This document shows positions 52,232 to 61,598 of a stretch of DNA of 64,000 bases, piece by piece; the stretch's first letter is position 1; each line of letters begins with the position of its first letter. This stretch comes from CAMPJM01 sp964440915 (GTDB lineage Bacteria > Bacteroidota > Bacteroidia > Cytophagales > Cyclobacteriaceae), in assembly GCA_964440915.1 (NCBI GenBank), contig CAYTTV010000016.1, positions 5,990-69,989 on the forward strand. The letters are read 5' to 3'. The position numbers were made by a program, and so were the translations under genes. A model generated the notes under the pieces. It was not told the DNA's origin. It did not search any database and saw nothing but the letters and a program-made list of their open reading frames with translations.

Positions 52232-53134
52232 CTATAAAAGACCCTTCATTTTCAACCATTTCTCACAGGCCTGGGGCCATTGGTTTGTGGTGTCTTCTGT
52301 TCTTCCTAGGCCATATCCGTGTCCTCCTTTTTCATAGATATGCAACTCTGCTGGGACGTTGTGCTGCTTAAGGGCAAGTAGGTATCGAATGCTATTCTCT
52401 ACTCGCACTACTGCATCGTCCACAGAATGGACCAAAAAAGCAGGCGGAGTATTTTCATTTACTTGTAAATCGCTTGAAAAATGGTCTATCATTTCCGCTG
52501 AAGCTGCTTCTCCAATCAGGTTGTGCTTAGAGCCTTCATGCCCGATATGCATTGAAATAACCGGATAGATTAATATGGAAAAATCTGGTCGCGCGCTAAG
52601 ATCGTCGAGGGGAGTATATACCATTTTGTCATAGTGTGTACTAGCAGTAGAAGCTAAATGGCCACCGGCTGAAAAGCCCATCACACCAACTTTGGCCGGA
52701 TCTATCTTCCACTCTTTAGCTTTTCGCCTTACTATTCGTATGGCTTCTTGTACATCTTGCAAGGGACCAATAGACTTATCTTCCATGATCAAATCGCTAG
52801 GCAGTCTGTACTGAAGCAAAAAGGCTGTTATCCCTAAACTATTGAGCCACTTTGCAACTTGGACACCTTCATGTTGAAAAGCTAATCCTGAATATCCTCC
52901 ACCAGGACAAATCACGACAGCCGTACCGTTAGCCAATGCCTCAGGGGCAGCGTATACTTCGATCATGGGATCTGTTATCTTGGTAAGCCAGCCGCCATTG
53001 GTGTTGGCATCAATGGCATAGTCCGTGTTTTTGATGGCGCCTGGGATTTTATCAGGCCAAACTTTTAAGGTTGCATCTTGGCCTAAGGCAGGCAAGCAAA
53101 GGATGGATAAGAGCAGAGTAATTAAATGCTTCAT
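52232..53134 (-). CDS. Secreted alpha/beta hydrolase (acetylxylan-esterase-like)
   Basis: A 300-residue alpha/beta hydrolase with a signal peptide (MKHLITLLLSILCLPALGQ). The oxyanion motif GTAVVICPGGGYSGLAF lies near residue 70 and the nucleophile Ser in VGVMGFSAGGHLAS. The Asp in LVHSVDDAVVRVENS and His in EKGGHGYGLGR complete the triad. The family includes acetyl esterases of polysaccharides, but no carbohydrate cluster is nearby, so the substrate is open. It lies 32 bases after the SNF2 gene on the same strand and may be cotranscribed. Confidence 0.88.
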   Translation of the reverse strand: MKHLITLLLSILCLPALGQDATLKVWPDKIPGAIKNTDYAIDANTNGGWLTKITDPMIEVYAAPEALANGTAVVICPGGGYSGLAFQHEGVQVAKWLNSLGITAFLLQYRLPSDLIMEDKSIGPLQDVQEAIRIVRRKAKEWKIDPAKVGVMGFSAGGHLASTASTHYDKMVYTPLDDLSARPDFSILIYPVISMHIGHEGSKHNLIGEAASAEMIDHFSSDLQVNENTPPAFLVHSVDDAVVRVENSIRYLLALKQHNVPAELHIYEKGGHGYGLGRTEDTTNQWPQACEKWLKMKGLL

Positions 53135-53166
53135 AAAATTATAATATTGATAATCGGTTGCTAAGG

Positions 53167-56100
53167 TTAAGCAAATAAAGCCGTTAGATCTTCTTTGTTC
53201 AGCTTCTTCATAAAGCCAGCTTCCACGTTAATGATGTCTTTGGCTACGGCTTGTTTCTTCTCTTGCAACTCAAGGATTTTTTCTTCTATGGTATTTCTAC
53301 ATATCAGCTTATAGGCAAATACTTTTTGATTTTGGCCTATTCTATGCGTTCTGTCTATGGCTTGCTGCTCTACCGCAGGGTTCCACCATGGGTCGATCAT
53401 GAATACATAATTGGCCTCAGTAAGGTTGAGCCCGAAACCTCCTGCTTTTAGACTGATGAGGAAGATTTTATTTTCGTCATGATTCTTAAAATCATTGACA
53501 ATTTTTTCCCTGTCTACGCTACTGCCGGTAAGGATGGTATAGCCTATGCCCAGTGCTTCTAGTTCTTTCGCTACAATATCAAGCATTTCAACAAAATAGG
53601 AGAAAACCAGTGCCTTGCCTTTTTGCCCTGCTACCTGTTGCAGTTCATTCATAATCACTTCTAGCTTGACCGACTCATTTCCAAAATCCCCTTCGTCTTT
53701 TATGAGGGCCGTGCTATTGCATATTTGACGGAGTTTCAAAAGACCTTGCAGTACATATATGCCAGACTTTGATATGCCTTCTTCTTCTATTACCGTCTTG
53801 ATTTTCTCATAATACTTGTTTTTAAAATAGTCGTATGTTTTGCGTTGCTTCTTTCCCAGTTCGCAATAAATTACCATTTCAGATTTTTCGGGCAGTTCCT
53901 TCGCCACATCTTCTTTCTTTCTCGACAAAACAAAAGGATTTACTATTTTCTGTAACTCCTCCGCTTTGTCTTGATCTCTGTCGCGATCAATCTTGTTGGA
54001 ATATTCCTTGCGAAAATAATCCATACTGCCTAGCATTCCGGGATTCAGAAAATCCATTTGGGCATACAGGTCAAAAGTGTTGTTTTCTATAGGAGTTCCA
54101 GTCATGATCAGCCTGTTGGTTGTCTTAAGCAGCTTCACAGCTTTTGAAACAAGCGAAGTAGGGTTCTTAATCGCTTGGCTTTCGTCCAAAATCACATAAT
54201 CAAAATGGAAGTTCCTTAATGTCTCGATGTCATTGCGCACCAATGAATAGGTCGTGAGGACGATGTGGTAATCGTTGAATGGCTCAGTTTTCTTTCGCCT
54301 ATCTATACCACTATAGACCAGCATTTCTAACTCTGGGCAAAACTTCTTGGCTTCTAACTCCCAATTGAACACCAGGGAGCGAGGTACAACCACCAACACG
54401 GTTGTTTTTTGGTTATCATTGACCAAACTCTGGATAAAAGTAAGTGCCTGAAGCGTCTTGCCCAATCCCATGTCGTCTGCAAGACACCCGCCCCAGCCAA
54501 ATTCATGCAAGAACCGAAGCCAGTTAAAGCCTTCACGCTGATAGTCTCTTAACTCAGCTTTCACATTTGTGGGAACAGGTACTTGTTTTATTTCTCGGAA
54601 AGCTTTTAACTTTTCTATCTTCTGCCGCAGATTTTCCAGCACTTCATAGTTGTCAATTTCTTTGTAAAACTCTTCAATGGCTACGTGCTGAAACTGTGAG
54701 AGCTGTAGACTATTTTGCTTTACCTTGGCTGCACGGAACATGGCTGCATATTTTTCCAGCCACTCTTCCGGTAGGATGCCCATTGTGCCGTCTCCAAGTT
54801 TTACAAACTGGTCATTGTTCAGTATGGCTCTTCTTATGTCCTGTAGCCTCACTTCTTGATTGCCAAAGCTCACAGACACTTTCAAGTCAAACCAGTCTGT
54901 GCCGGAGCTTGCCCTCATCATCATTTTAGGACGGAATGGGTTGTATTTGATTTTGGAAAGCGTCTTGAGGCCCAAAACCTCGATCTTCTGTTCACTGATC
55001 TTATCGAAAGCTTTGAAGAACCAGTTGGATTTAAGGACCTCATTGATGGGCAGATAGAAATAGTGACGGTTTCGCTGCTCTTCAAATGTTGGGTGCAGGC
55101 TTTTTAACAATTCTAGTGTTTGCTCCTCTGTGTCCTTGTCACGAATTATTTTGATCTTGTTCTTTCCCTCATCAATGAAAATGGCTTCTCCATGATCCAT
55201 TTCTACTTCTGTTTCAAAATCCTTGAACTGATAACGAAAGGCAGGTATGAGTAAAAGGAAGTTGTCCATTTCCTTTACATATAGCTTGTTGTGTGGAGAG
55301 GCCAAATGCTCTTTTACATCTATTTTCACGCCTTCTAAATTAACAGGATGCTTTTTCATGAGCGGAATAAGGAAGTCTTCATAGAACAATTTAAACTCTT
55401 TGTCTTTTATTTTCAGGTGTTTTTTGCCATAAAAATAATACAAGGTTCTTGCGTCTTTTGCTTGAAGCATGATGAGCTCGCTCCTTTCATCCATCATCAG
55501 AAAGCCATATCCTACAGGGCGTAGGTTCTCCCAGGTCAACTGCTCTTCGCTCACCTCTATTTGTACACTTAACGTGTACTCATCCTTGGTTTTCTCAAGC
55601 TTGAAAGAAACATGAGGTACGTCTTTATTCAGGCTTATAGGCACTAAGTTATTAGAAGAAAGGTAGCTATTCTCCTTCAAAAGATAATTGTCTTTATCAC
55701 TTAGTTTGCTGTATTCGGTGCCAATATTCTGATGAGCAGCTTCTTGTACATCAAAATAGTAGTCGGCATCATCTATTTCGGTATCATTACTGGCATCCAT
55801 CGCATAGCTCCATTTATTGCTGTAGTAGCTATTGCTGCTTTTGCCCAAAGCTTGGTATAGGTGCATTTCCTCACCAGACATCTTGATGTTTTTCAAAGAA
55901 TGGTCGTCAATCTCGCGCAAAGGAGCTCCTATCTTTCCATTTTTCTTCCTTTTGCCATAGATGGTTAGCACCCGAAGCATGGGATAGTAGTCATCAGGAA
56001 GCGACCAAACGTAAGCTATGGCAAAATCCTTCGCACTACTTTCTAACAAAACTTTTCTCGGGGCCTCCAAAAAGATAGCGGCATGCTTTTTCCATTCAGC

Positions 56101-56877
56101 GAATTGACCCACTTTTTCGATGCCTGCATCTTTAATGATGAGGTGCAGGTCACCTTCTTTGATTTCAAAATCAAAAAGTCCTTCAGTATTATCTTTCAAT
56201 GAATAGCCATATTGGCTCAAGAGTATTTCCTTCTCTTTGTCATAATTCCTGATTTTATCAAATCCTCTGTCACCGTACTCCTTTCGAAATGCTAAAAGTG
56301 CCGCTACTTTATGAGCGCATAATGGCGAGTCGGTGTATTTACAGCGGCAAGAGCTTTTTAATTGTTTGTCGTTGGTCTCACTTATGATGACCAAATAGTT
56401 GTTGTCGCCATCCTTCACGGTTACATTCAAGGTACTGTCCTTAGCCTGGTTAATCGTAGCGTTGTTTTGTTTACTTAGGTCAAACCCCTTTTTTAATGAC
56501 GCTTCGGTAATATTATATCCTGTAAGGATTTCAACAAGGATTTGGCCAACTTTCACATACGTTTCTTGTTGGTCGTGCTTAGTAGGAGGCAGCTCAACTA
56601 TGCGCAGCCTCAGGTCATTCAGGGCTGTCAACATATGTTTGCAAAAGTTGCTTGCAGGGCAGCTACAACTTGCAGCAATATGGTGACTGTTAAATTGTTC
56701 GATCTCTACATTGTAGCTGCCGTTCAACGACTCACTTTCCACTACATACAAAGCCTTTCCAGTTTTGAAGTCGATGTTTTTTAAAGTGTACTTCCCTTGC
56801 GAATAAATCGTTCTTGCTTTTAGCCGGATGGCAGATGAAATATATTGCTCACTCAAGAACTGATCGATGTAATGCAT
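53167..56877 (-). CDS. SNF2 family ATPase with two SWIM zinc fingers
   Basis: A 1236-residue helicase-like protein. Two SWIM fingers (CxC..CxH) are visible: Cys71, Cys73, Cys79, His81 (CSCPASNFCKH) and Cys177, Cys179, Cys187, His189 (CRCKYTDSPLCAH). A long middle region of unknown fold follows. The C-terminal half is an SNF2 motor with Walker A DDMGLGKTLQALTF, Walker B YVILDESQAIKN, TGTPIENNTFDLYAQMDF, SLKAGGFGLNLTEANYVF and the DRTHRIGQ motif VI. It likely translocates on double-stranded DNA; the role in transcription or repair is not known. The divergent neighbour encodes a DNA glycosylase. Confidence 0.92.
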   Translation of the reverse strand: MHYIDQFLSEQYISSAIRLKARTIYSQGKYTLKNIDFKTGKALYVVESESLNGSYNVEIEQFNSHHIAASCSCPASNFCKHMLTALNDLRLRIVELPPTKHDQQETYVKVGQILVEILTGYNITEASLKKGFDLSKQNNATINQAKDSTLNVTVKDGDNNYLVIISETNDKQLKSSCRCKYTDSPLCAHKVAALLAFRKEYGDRGFDKIRNYDKEKEILLSQYGYSLKDNTEGLFDFEIKEGDLHLIIKDAGIEKVGQFAEWKKHAAIFLEAPRKVLLESSAKDFAIAYVWSLPDDYYPMLRVLTIYGKRKKNGKIGAPLREIDDHSLKNIKMSGEEMHLYQALGKSSNSYYSNKWSYAMDASNDTEIDDADYYFDVQEAAHQNIGTEYSKLSDKDNYLLKENSYLSSNNLVPISLNKDVPHVSFKLEKTKDEYTLSVQIEVSEEQLTWENLRPVGYGFLMMDERSELIMLQAKDARTLYYFYGKKHLKIKDKEFKLFYEDFLIPLMKKHPVNLEGVKIDVKEHLASPHNKLYVKEMDNFLLLIPAFRYQFKDFETEVEMDHGEAIFIDEGKNKIKIIRDKDTEEQTLELLKSLHPTFEEQRNRHYFYLPINEVLKSNWFFKAFDKISEQKIEVLGLKTLSKIKYNPFRPKMMMRASSGTDWFDLKVSVSFGNQEVRLQDIRRAILNNDQFVKLGDGTMGILPEEWLEKYAAMFRAAKVKQNSLQLSQFQHVAIEEFYKEIDNYEVLENLRQKIEKLKAFREIKQVPVPTNVKAELRDYQREGFNWLRFLHEFGWGGCLADDMGLGKTLQALTFIQSLVNDNQKTTVLVVVPRSLVFNWELEAKKFCPELEMLVYSGIDRRKKTEPFNDYHIVLTTYSLVRNDIETLRNFHFDYVILDESQAIKNPTSLVSKAVKLLKTTNRLIMTGTPIENNTFDLYAQMDFLNPGMLGSMDYFRKEYSNKIDRDRDQDKAEELQKIVNPFVLSRKKEDVAKELPEKSEMVIYCELGKKQRKTYDYFKNKYYEKIKTVIEEEGISKSGIYVLQGLLKLRQICNSTALIKDEGDFGNESVKLEVIMNELQQVAGQKGKALVFSYFVEMLDIVAKELEALGIGYTILTGSSVDREKIVNDFKNHDENKIFLISLKAGGFGLNLTEANYVFMIDPWWNPAVEQQAIDRTHRIGQNQKVFAYKLICRNTIEEKILELQEKKQAVAKDIINVEAGFMKKLNKEDLTALFA

Positions 56878-57186
56878 ATTGGCGCAGCGGCTTTCTGGAT
56901 TTTAATTTTAAAAGAAAGACCGTAAAGTTACCTAAATGCTTTTATATTGGGGCATAAGCAAAGATTTTTTTCAAGATTCAGCCAATTGGATACTGGGTCA
57001 AAGACGTTATATATAGAAATAGAAGAGGACAGTAAGCAGTAAATACTGTCCCATCTTCCACAAGATTGGTTTAAGTCTTTTAGGTTTGAGAAGAGCTGTA
57101 AATCTCTTTGCCTTAGAAAGTGTAATGCATTAATTCTATAAGCTAAGAACAACAAGTGAAAGGTTGAAGTTTAACCCATAAAGAAT
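56878..57186. other. 309-base divergent region with a strong hairpin
   Basis: Lies between the SNF2 gene (minus) and the DNA glycosylase gene (plus). A hairpin at 57022-57058 pairs GAAGA + GGACAGTA with TACTGTCC + TCTTC, with a two-base bulge and no U tract. TAACTTTA on the minus strand (56923-56930) is a possible -7 box for the SNF2 gene. A 75-codon minus frame here has no gene character. Confidence 0.55.
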
Positions 57187-57921
57187 ATGCCAGAAGGACC
57201 TTCCATTATAATTTTAAAAGAAGCGATTCAGCCGTTTAAGGGCAAACTGGTTTTGGCTGTCGGCGGCAATAGAAAGATCGATCTTCAGAGAATGTCAGGA
57301 TTGACTGTCAGAGATTTTCTTTCGTTCGGCAAGCAGTTTCTCATTTGTTTTGATGGTTTTATCGTACGTATCCATTTTCTGTTATTTGGCTCTTATCTTA
57401 TAAATGAGCGTAAAGAAGCCACTCCTCGTCTAAGTCTTCAATTTGATAATGGTGAAGTGAACTTTTACGCTTGCTCTGTACGGTATGTAGAAGGCGATGC
57501 CAATGAATTGTATGATTGGTCAGGTGATGTGATGTCGCCTGTGTGGAATCCCGAAGCGGCGAAAGAAAAATTAAAAAACAACCCAGACATGCTGGTGTGT
57601 GATGCTTTGCTGAATCAGGATATCTTTGCTGGAGTCGGCAACATTATCAAAAACGAAGTATTGTACCGGATAAGGGTGCATCCTGAAACCACCATCGCTA
57701 ACCTACCGGAAACAAAGCTCGATGAAATGATAAAAGAAGCGAGAATTTATAGTTTTGATTTCTTGCAATGGAAACAACAGTTTGTATTAAAGAAACATTG
57801 GCTCGCGCATGGAAAAAAGCTGTGTTTAAGATGCAATCTTCCCATTACACGAAAACATTTAGGGAAAACCCACAGACGAAGCTTCTTTTGCGAAAACTGT
57901 CAGATCAAATACGATTCGTAG
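57187..57921 (+). CDS. Fpg/Nei family DNA glycosylase
   Basis: A 244-residue base-excision repair glycosylase/AP lyase. The N-terminus MPEGPSIIILKEAI has the catalytic Pro2 and Glu3 in the PEGP form typical of Nei (endonuclease VIII) rather than Fpg. The helix-two-turn-helix segment LLNQDIFAGVGNIIKNEVLY is conserved. The C-terminal zinc finger has four Cys (CLRCNLPITRK ... FFCENCQ). It would excise oxidised pyrimidines. No clear promoter; it is divergent from the SNF2 gene. Confidence 0.9.
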   Translation: MPEGPSIIILKEAIQPFKGKLVLAVGGNRKIDLQRMSGLTVRDFLSFGKQFLICFDGFIVRIHFLLFGSYLINERKEATPRLSLQFDNGEVNFYACSVRYVEGDANELYDWSGDVMSPVWNPEAAKEKLKNNPDMLVCDALLNQDIFAGVGNIIKNEVLYRIRVHPETTIANLPETKLDEMIKEARIYSFDFLQWKQQFVLKKHWLAHGKKLCLRCNLPITRKHLGKTHRRSFFCENCQIKYDS

Positions 57922-58073
57922 TATATATTTTACGTACAGTGCCTATTTAGTTTTTATAAAATATATAAAAATGGCACATGGGTCTTTTTTATGCATATTT
58001 GCCATGCTTAATGGAGATTTTAAATACATAGATTTGGAATGGTTATAATTGCATGAATTGATAAGTGACTAAT

Positions 58074-60734
58074 ATGGGAAAAGAAAGGGTGCGATTGCTG
58101 AAATCGCCAGATAATAGGACTTGGAAGAAATGGGGCCCATATGTGGCTGACAGACAATGGGGGACAGTAAGAGAAGATTATAGCCACGACGGAAGTGCCT
58201 GGGACTATATCTCACATGATATGGCCAGGAGCAACGCTTATCGTTGGGGTGAAGAAGGAATAGCGGGCTTTTGCGACCAGCACCAGGTGTTGTGTATCGC
58301 ACCTGCCTTTTGGAACGGGAAGGATGCAATTTTGAAAGAAAGGCTTTTTGGGCTTACAAACGGACAGGGCAATCACGGTGAAGATGTAAAGGAATTGTAC
58401 TTTCACCTTGCCTCATCGCCGACGCATTCTTATTGCAAGTTTCTGTACAAATATCCGCAAAATGCCTTCCCTTACGAGGAGTTAGTCACATCCAATCAGA
58501 TTGGACGTGACAAGCCCGAGGTGGAAATTCTAGATACAGCAGCGTTTGACGAAAACCGTTATTTTGACTGTGTGATAGAATATGCCAAGGCTGGGCATGA
58601 AGATGTGCTCATGAAGGTAACCGTACACAACAGAGGGCCAGAGGCAGCGGAAATTCATGTGCTGCCGCATATTTGGTATCGAAACTACTGGAAGCATGAA
58701 GAGCGGTATTCCCGGCCTGAATTAACTTCTGAGCCTGATGATGCCATTGTGGCCTCGTCTTCAAGAAATGGCCGCTACGTACTGCATCATGACGGTGGTA
58801 CCCAACTGTTCTGTGAGAATGAAACGAACAATAAAAGAGTCTATAAAGCCAAGAACGAATATGAATATGTAAAAGATGGGATCAATGATCATGTCATCCA
58901 TCAGAAGCCTACTGTAAACCCAGAGCAAAAAGGTACGAAGGCAGCCGTTTGGTGGAAAGGTACGATTGCCGCTGGAGAGTCCCAGGTTTTTAGAGTAAGG
59001 CTTTGCCGGAAAAAGATGGAAACACCGTGGGAAGGATTTGAAGAGACGTTTATCCAAAGACAGGAAGAAAATGAGGCTTTTTATGCTTCTGTTATTCCTG
59101 AAGGGTTAAATGCAGACCATAGAGATTTGGCTAAAAAAGCTTTTGGCGGGCTATTGTGGACAAAACAGTTCTATTATTTCGATGTGTTTAAGTGGCTTTA
59201 TGGTGAGCCAGGAAAACATAAGCCATATCGTGACAACAGACGCAATGCCAACTGGCGGCATCTGACCAACCGCAATATTCTTTCTATGCCGGACAAATGG
59301 GAATATCCTTGGTATGCGGCATGGGACCTGGCATTTCATACTACTACTTTTGCCCATATAGATCCAGATTTTGCCAAGCGGCAACTCCTGCTCATCTTAA
59401 GGGAAAACTACATGCATCCCAATGGCCAAATACCTGCTTATGAGTGGAATTTTAGCGATGTTAATCCTCCCGTGCATGCTTGGGGTGTATGGCAAGTGTA
59501 TGAGACTGACAAGCATAAAACTGGTGTGGCTGATTATGATTTTTTGGAGCGTGCCTTTCAGAAGCTTTTGATGAATTTTACTTGGTGGGTCAACCAGAAG
59601 GATGTCAATGGCATTAACCTGTTTGAAGGAGGGTTTCTTGGGTTGGACAACATCGGTGTATTCGATAGAAATCACATGCCTTCGGGCATCAAGAACCTGC
59701 AGCAAGCTGACGCTACCAGTTGGATGGCCATGTTTTCACTCAATATGTTAAGGATTTCTCTTGAGCTGGCTGGAAAAAACTTGGCTTATGAGGAGTCTGC
59801 AGCTAAGTTCTTTAGGCATTTTCTGAACATAGCGTGGGCCATGCACCATATTGGAGAACAGGAGATCTCACTTTGGGATGATGAAGATGCCTTTTACTAC
59901 GACGTTGTGCAGTTGGATAATGGGAAGAGCGAACGGCTAAAGGTGCGTTCTTTGGTTGGAATCATTCCGTTATTGGCAGTAGAAGTAATCGGCAGTGATA
60001 TTTTTGATCAGATGCAAGAATTTAAAACCAGGGCAGTAAACATCATGCGCAGCCGGCCTGACCTGGAAAAGCTGATCACCCATATAGAAGAAAAGAATGA
60101 AAACGGTAAGCATTTATTTGCATTGATGCGGGGCTATCGTTTAGAAAACTTATTGAAACGGCTTTTAGATGAAAATGAGTTTTTGTCTGATTATGGCATC
60201 CGGTCGCTATCGAAATACCATGAGGAAAATCCTTATAAGTTTGGTTATAATGGCAGCCAGCATATCATTACTTATGAACCAGGCGAGAGTTCTAACCAGA
60301 TGTTTGGTGGCAATTCCAATTGGCGTGGCCCTATATGGTTCCCTTTGAATTATATCATTATTAAAGCTTTGCTGAAATACTATGATTTTTATGGGGATGC
60401 GATGACATATGAGTTTCCGACAGGCTCTGGAAATAAGCTCAACCTTAAGCAAATAGCTTATGAACTGAAGAACAGGCTCTTGAAGCTGTTTGAAAGGGAT
60501 GAAGCGGGGAAATATCACTATCATCACCATGATGTTTTTGCTTCTGACCCTCATTTTAAGGACCTCCATTTGTTTTATGAGTTTTTCAATGGAGATAATG
60601 GGAAAGGGCTTGGAGCATCACATCAGACGGGGTGGACAGCCTTGATTGCCAATTTGCTGGTAGAAATGAATGAAGATATCGAGGTGCCGCAGAACGAAGG
60701 AATAATTGACAAGGTGAAAGACACCATACATTAA
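58074..60734 (+). CDS. Large GH63-like (MGH1-type) glycoside hydrolase
   Basis: An 886-residue protein without a signal peptide. The ATG at 58074 is preferred to the GTG at 58065. The N-terminal half is a beta-sandwich-like domain (RTWKKWGPYVADRQWGTVRE, VLMKVTVHNRGPEAAEIHVL). Residues about 350-870 form an (alpha/alpha)6 barrel with WEYPWYAAWDLAFHTTTFAH, GQIPAYEWNFSDVNPPVHAW, LFEGGFLGLDNIGVFDR and NSNWRGPIWFPLNYIIIKAL, the pattern of GH63/mannosylglycerate hydrolase-like enzymes. It is presumably a cytoplasmic alpha-glucosidase or mannosidase; the substrate is unknown. No transporter or other glycan gene lies beside it. A weak -7 box CATATTTG is at 57994-58001. Confidence 0.85.
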   Translation: MGKERVRLLKSPDNRTWKKWGPYVADRQWGTVREDYSHDGSAWDYISHDMARSNAYRWGEEGIAGFCDQHQVLCIAPAFWNGKDAILKERLFGLTNGQGNHGEDVKELYFHLASSPTHSYCKFLYKYPQNAFPYEELVTSNQIGRDKPEVEILDTAAFDENRYFDCVIEYAKAGHEDVLMKVTVHNRGPEAAEIHVLPHIWYRNYWKHEERYSRPELTSEPDDAIVASSSRNGRYVLHHDGGTQLFCENETNNKRVYKAKNEYEYVKDGINDHVIHQKPTVNPEQKGTKAAVWWKGTIAAGESQVFRVRLCRKKMETPWEGFEETFIQRQEENEAFYASVIPEGLNADHRDLAKKAFGGLLWTKQFYYFDVFKWLYGEPGKHKPYRDNRRNANWRHLTNRNILSMPDKWEYPWYAAWDLAFHTTTFAHIDPDFAKRQLLLILRENYMHPNGQIPAYEWNFSDVNPPVHAWGVWQVYETDKHKTGVADYDFLERAFQKLLMNFTWWVNQKDVNGINLFEGGFLGLDNIGVFDRNHMPSGIKNLQQADATSWMAMFSLNMLRISLELAGKNLAYEESAAKFFRHFLNIAWAMHHIGEQEISLWDDEDAFYYDVVQLDNGKSERLKVRSLVGIIPLLAVEVIGSDIFDQMQEFKTRAVNIMRSRPDLEKLITHIEEKNENGKHLFALMRGYRLENLLKRLLDENEFLSDYGIRSLSKYHEENPYKFGYNGSQHIITYEPGESSNQMFGGNSNWRGPIWFPLNYIIIKALLKYYDFYGDAMTYEFPTGSGNKLNLKQIAYELKNRLLKLFERDEAGKYHYHHHDVFASDPHFKDLHLFYEFFNGDNGKGLGASHQTGWTALIANLLVEMNEDIEVPQNEGIIDKVKDTIH

Positions 60735-60990
60735 ACATCCTGCACGGGACATTAAATGTCAAGTTTTGGGATTAGAGAGAAGGCAATGATTAGGAATAAG
60801 GGGAAGTATAGCAACCCTATTCTCTTATGTTTTCATATCAATTTTCTCTACTGAAGTTGAAAAACAGGAGAGGTGTGCAAGCCGTAGGAGCGGTAGGGAT
60901 AGAAGTGGAAAGCCCGAAGCGGGTAGGTTGCGGGCGGCCGGACTTGTAGCGGATAGCCCGGCTACCGCCCAAAAAATTAAACTCGGGTTA
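60735..60990. other. 256-base region with structured repeat and weak terminator
   Basis: Contains a GAATA(A)GGG ... CCCTATTC hairpin (60794-60822), a possible terminator of the GH63-like gene, and repeat copy 2 (60887-60970). No gene seen. Confidence 0.5.
60887..60970. repeat. Structured dispersed repeat, copy 2
   Basis: An 84-base GC-rich element aligning with copy 1 (13929-14019). The ends pair as GG-A-GCGGTAG (60887-60896) with CTACCGCCC (60962-60970), a nine-pair stem with the same bulged A as copy 1. The inner CCCG-AAG-CGGG hairpin and the segment TGTAGCGGATAGC are also shared. It lies between the convergent ends of the GH63-like gene and the DUF937-like gene. Confidence 0.7.
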
Positions 60991-61461
60991 TTACAGTATT
61001 CCTCCCAACCTGCTTCTTGTAGTTTGTCTTACCTTATCTTTCATAGTGCCCAAATCAATGTTATTTGCCCCACCTAACATGGATAGCAGCCCAGTAATAT
61101 GAGTTTCTCCTGAATCGGAAAATTTGGAGCTAATGATTTTGAGAAGATGGGGTAGGATGAGATTTTTGGCTAGATCTGCTACATTATCGGAAACCCCCAG
61201 TCTTGAGGTCATTTTTGACACAAATTTTTTCCCCATATTTTCAACAATAGGGTTTGTGGTAGAGGTGTGGCCATCGGGGCTGCCAAACAGGTGGGTGAGA
61301 CCGTCTGTGTTGCCGCTCGTAGCTTCTGCTTCTGCCGCTTCTTGTATAGATTCTCCCGCCATATCTATAGTTTGCGATGCCTGCTCATTATTAAGCCCGA
61401 GCTTCTCAATAAGTTGATCACCTAATTGGCTTTTTACGGTATTTAATATACTGTCGAACAT
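60991..61461 (-). CDS. DUF937/YidB-like protein
   Basis: A 156-residue soluble protein without a signal peptide. Opening MFDSILNTVKSQLGDQLIEKLGL, then NEQASQTIDMAGESIQ, a glycine/Ser/Thr-rich linker with TDGLTHLFGSPDGHTSTTNP, and a helical end (VSKMTSRLGVSDNVADLAKN, ILPHLLKIISSKFSD) match the layout of DUF937/YidB-like proteins. The match is by pattern, not exact motif. A CATATTTG on the minus strand (61500-61507) is a possible -7 box. Function is unknown. Confidence 0.55.
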   Translation of the reverse strand: MFDSILNTVKSQLGDQLIEKLGLNNEQASQTIDMAGESIQEAAEAEATSGNTDGLTHLFGSPDGHTSTTNPIVENMGKKFVSKMTSRLGVSDNVADLAKNLILPHLLKIISSKFSDSGETHITGLLSMLGGANNIDLGTMKDKVRQTTRSRLGGIL

Positions 61462-61598
61462 AGTTTTAGTATTTGTATGGTGCTCTTGTATAGATAATCA
61501 AATATGAACGGCAGTGTTTAATGAATAATTGATCGGCGTTTTGCAACGCAAGAGATTTTTGTCAGAAATGCGTAATATTGGCCATAATTAGCACTACC

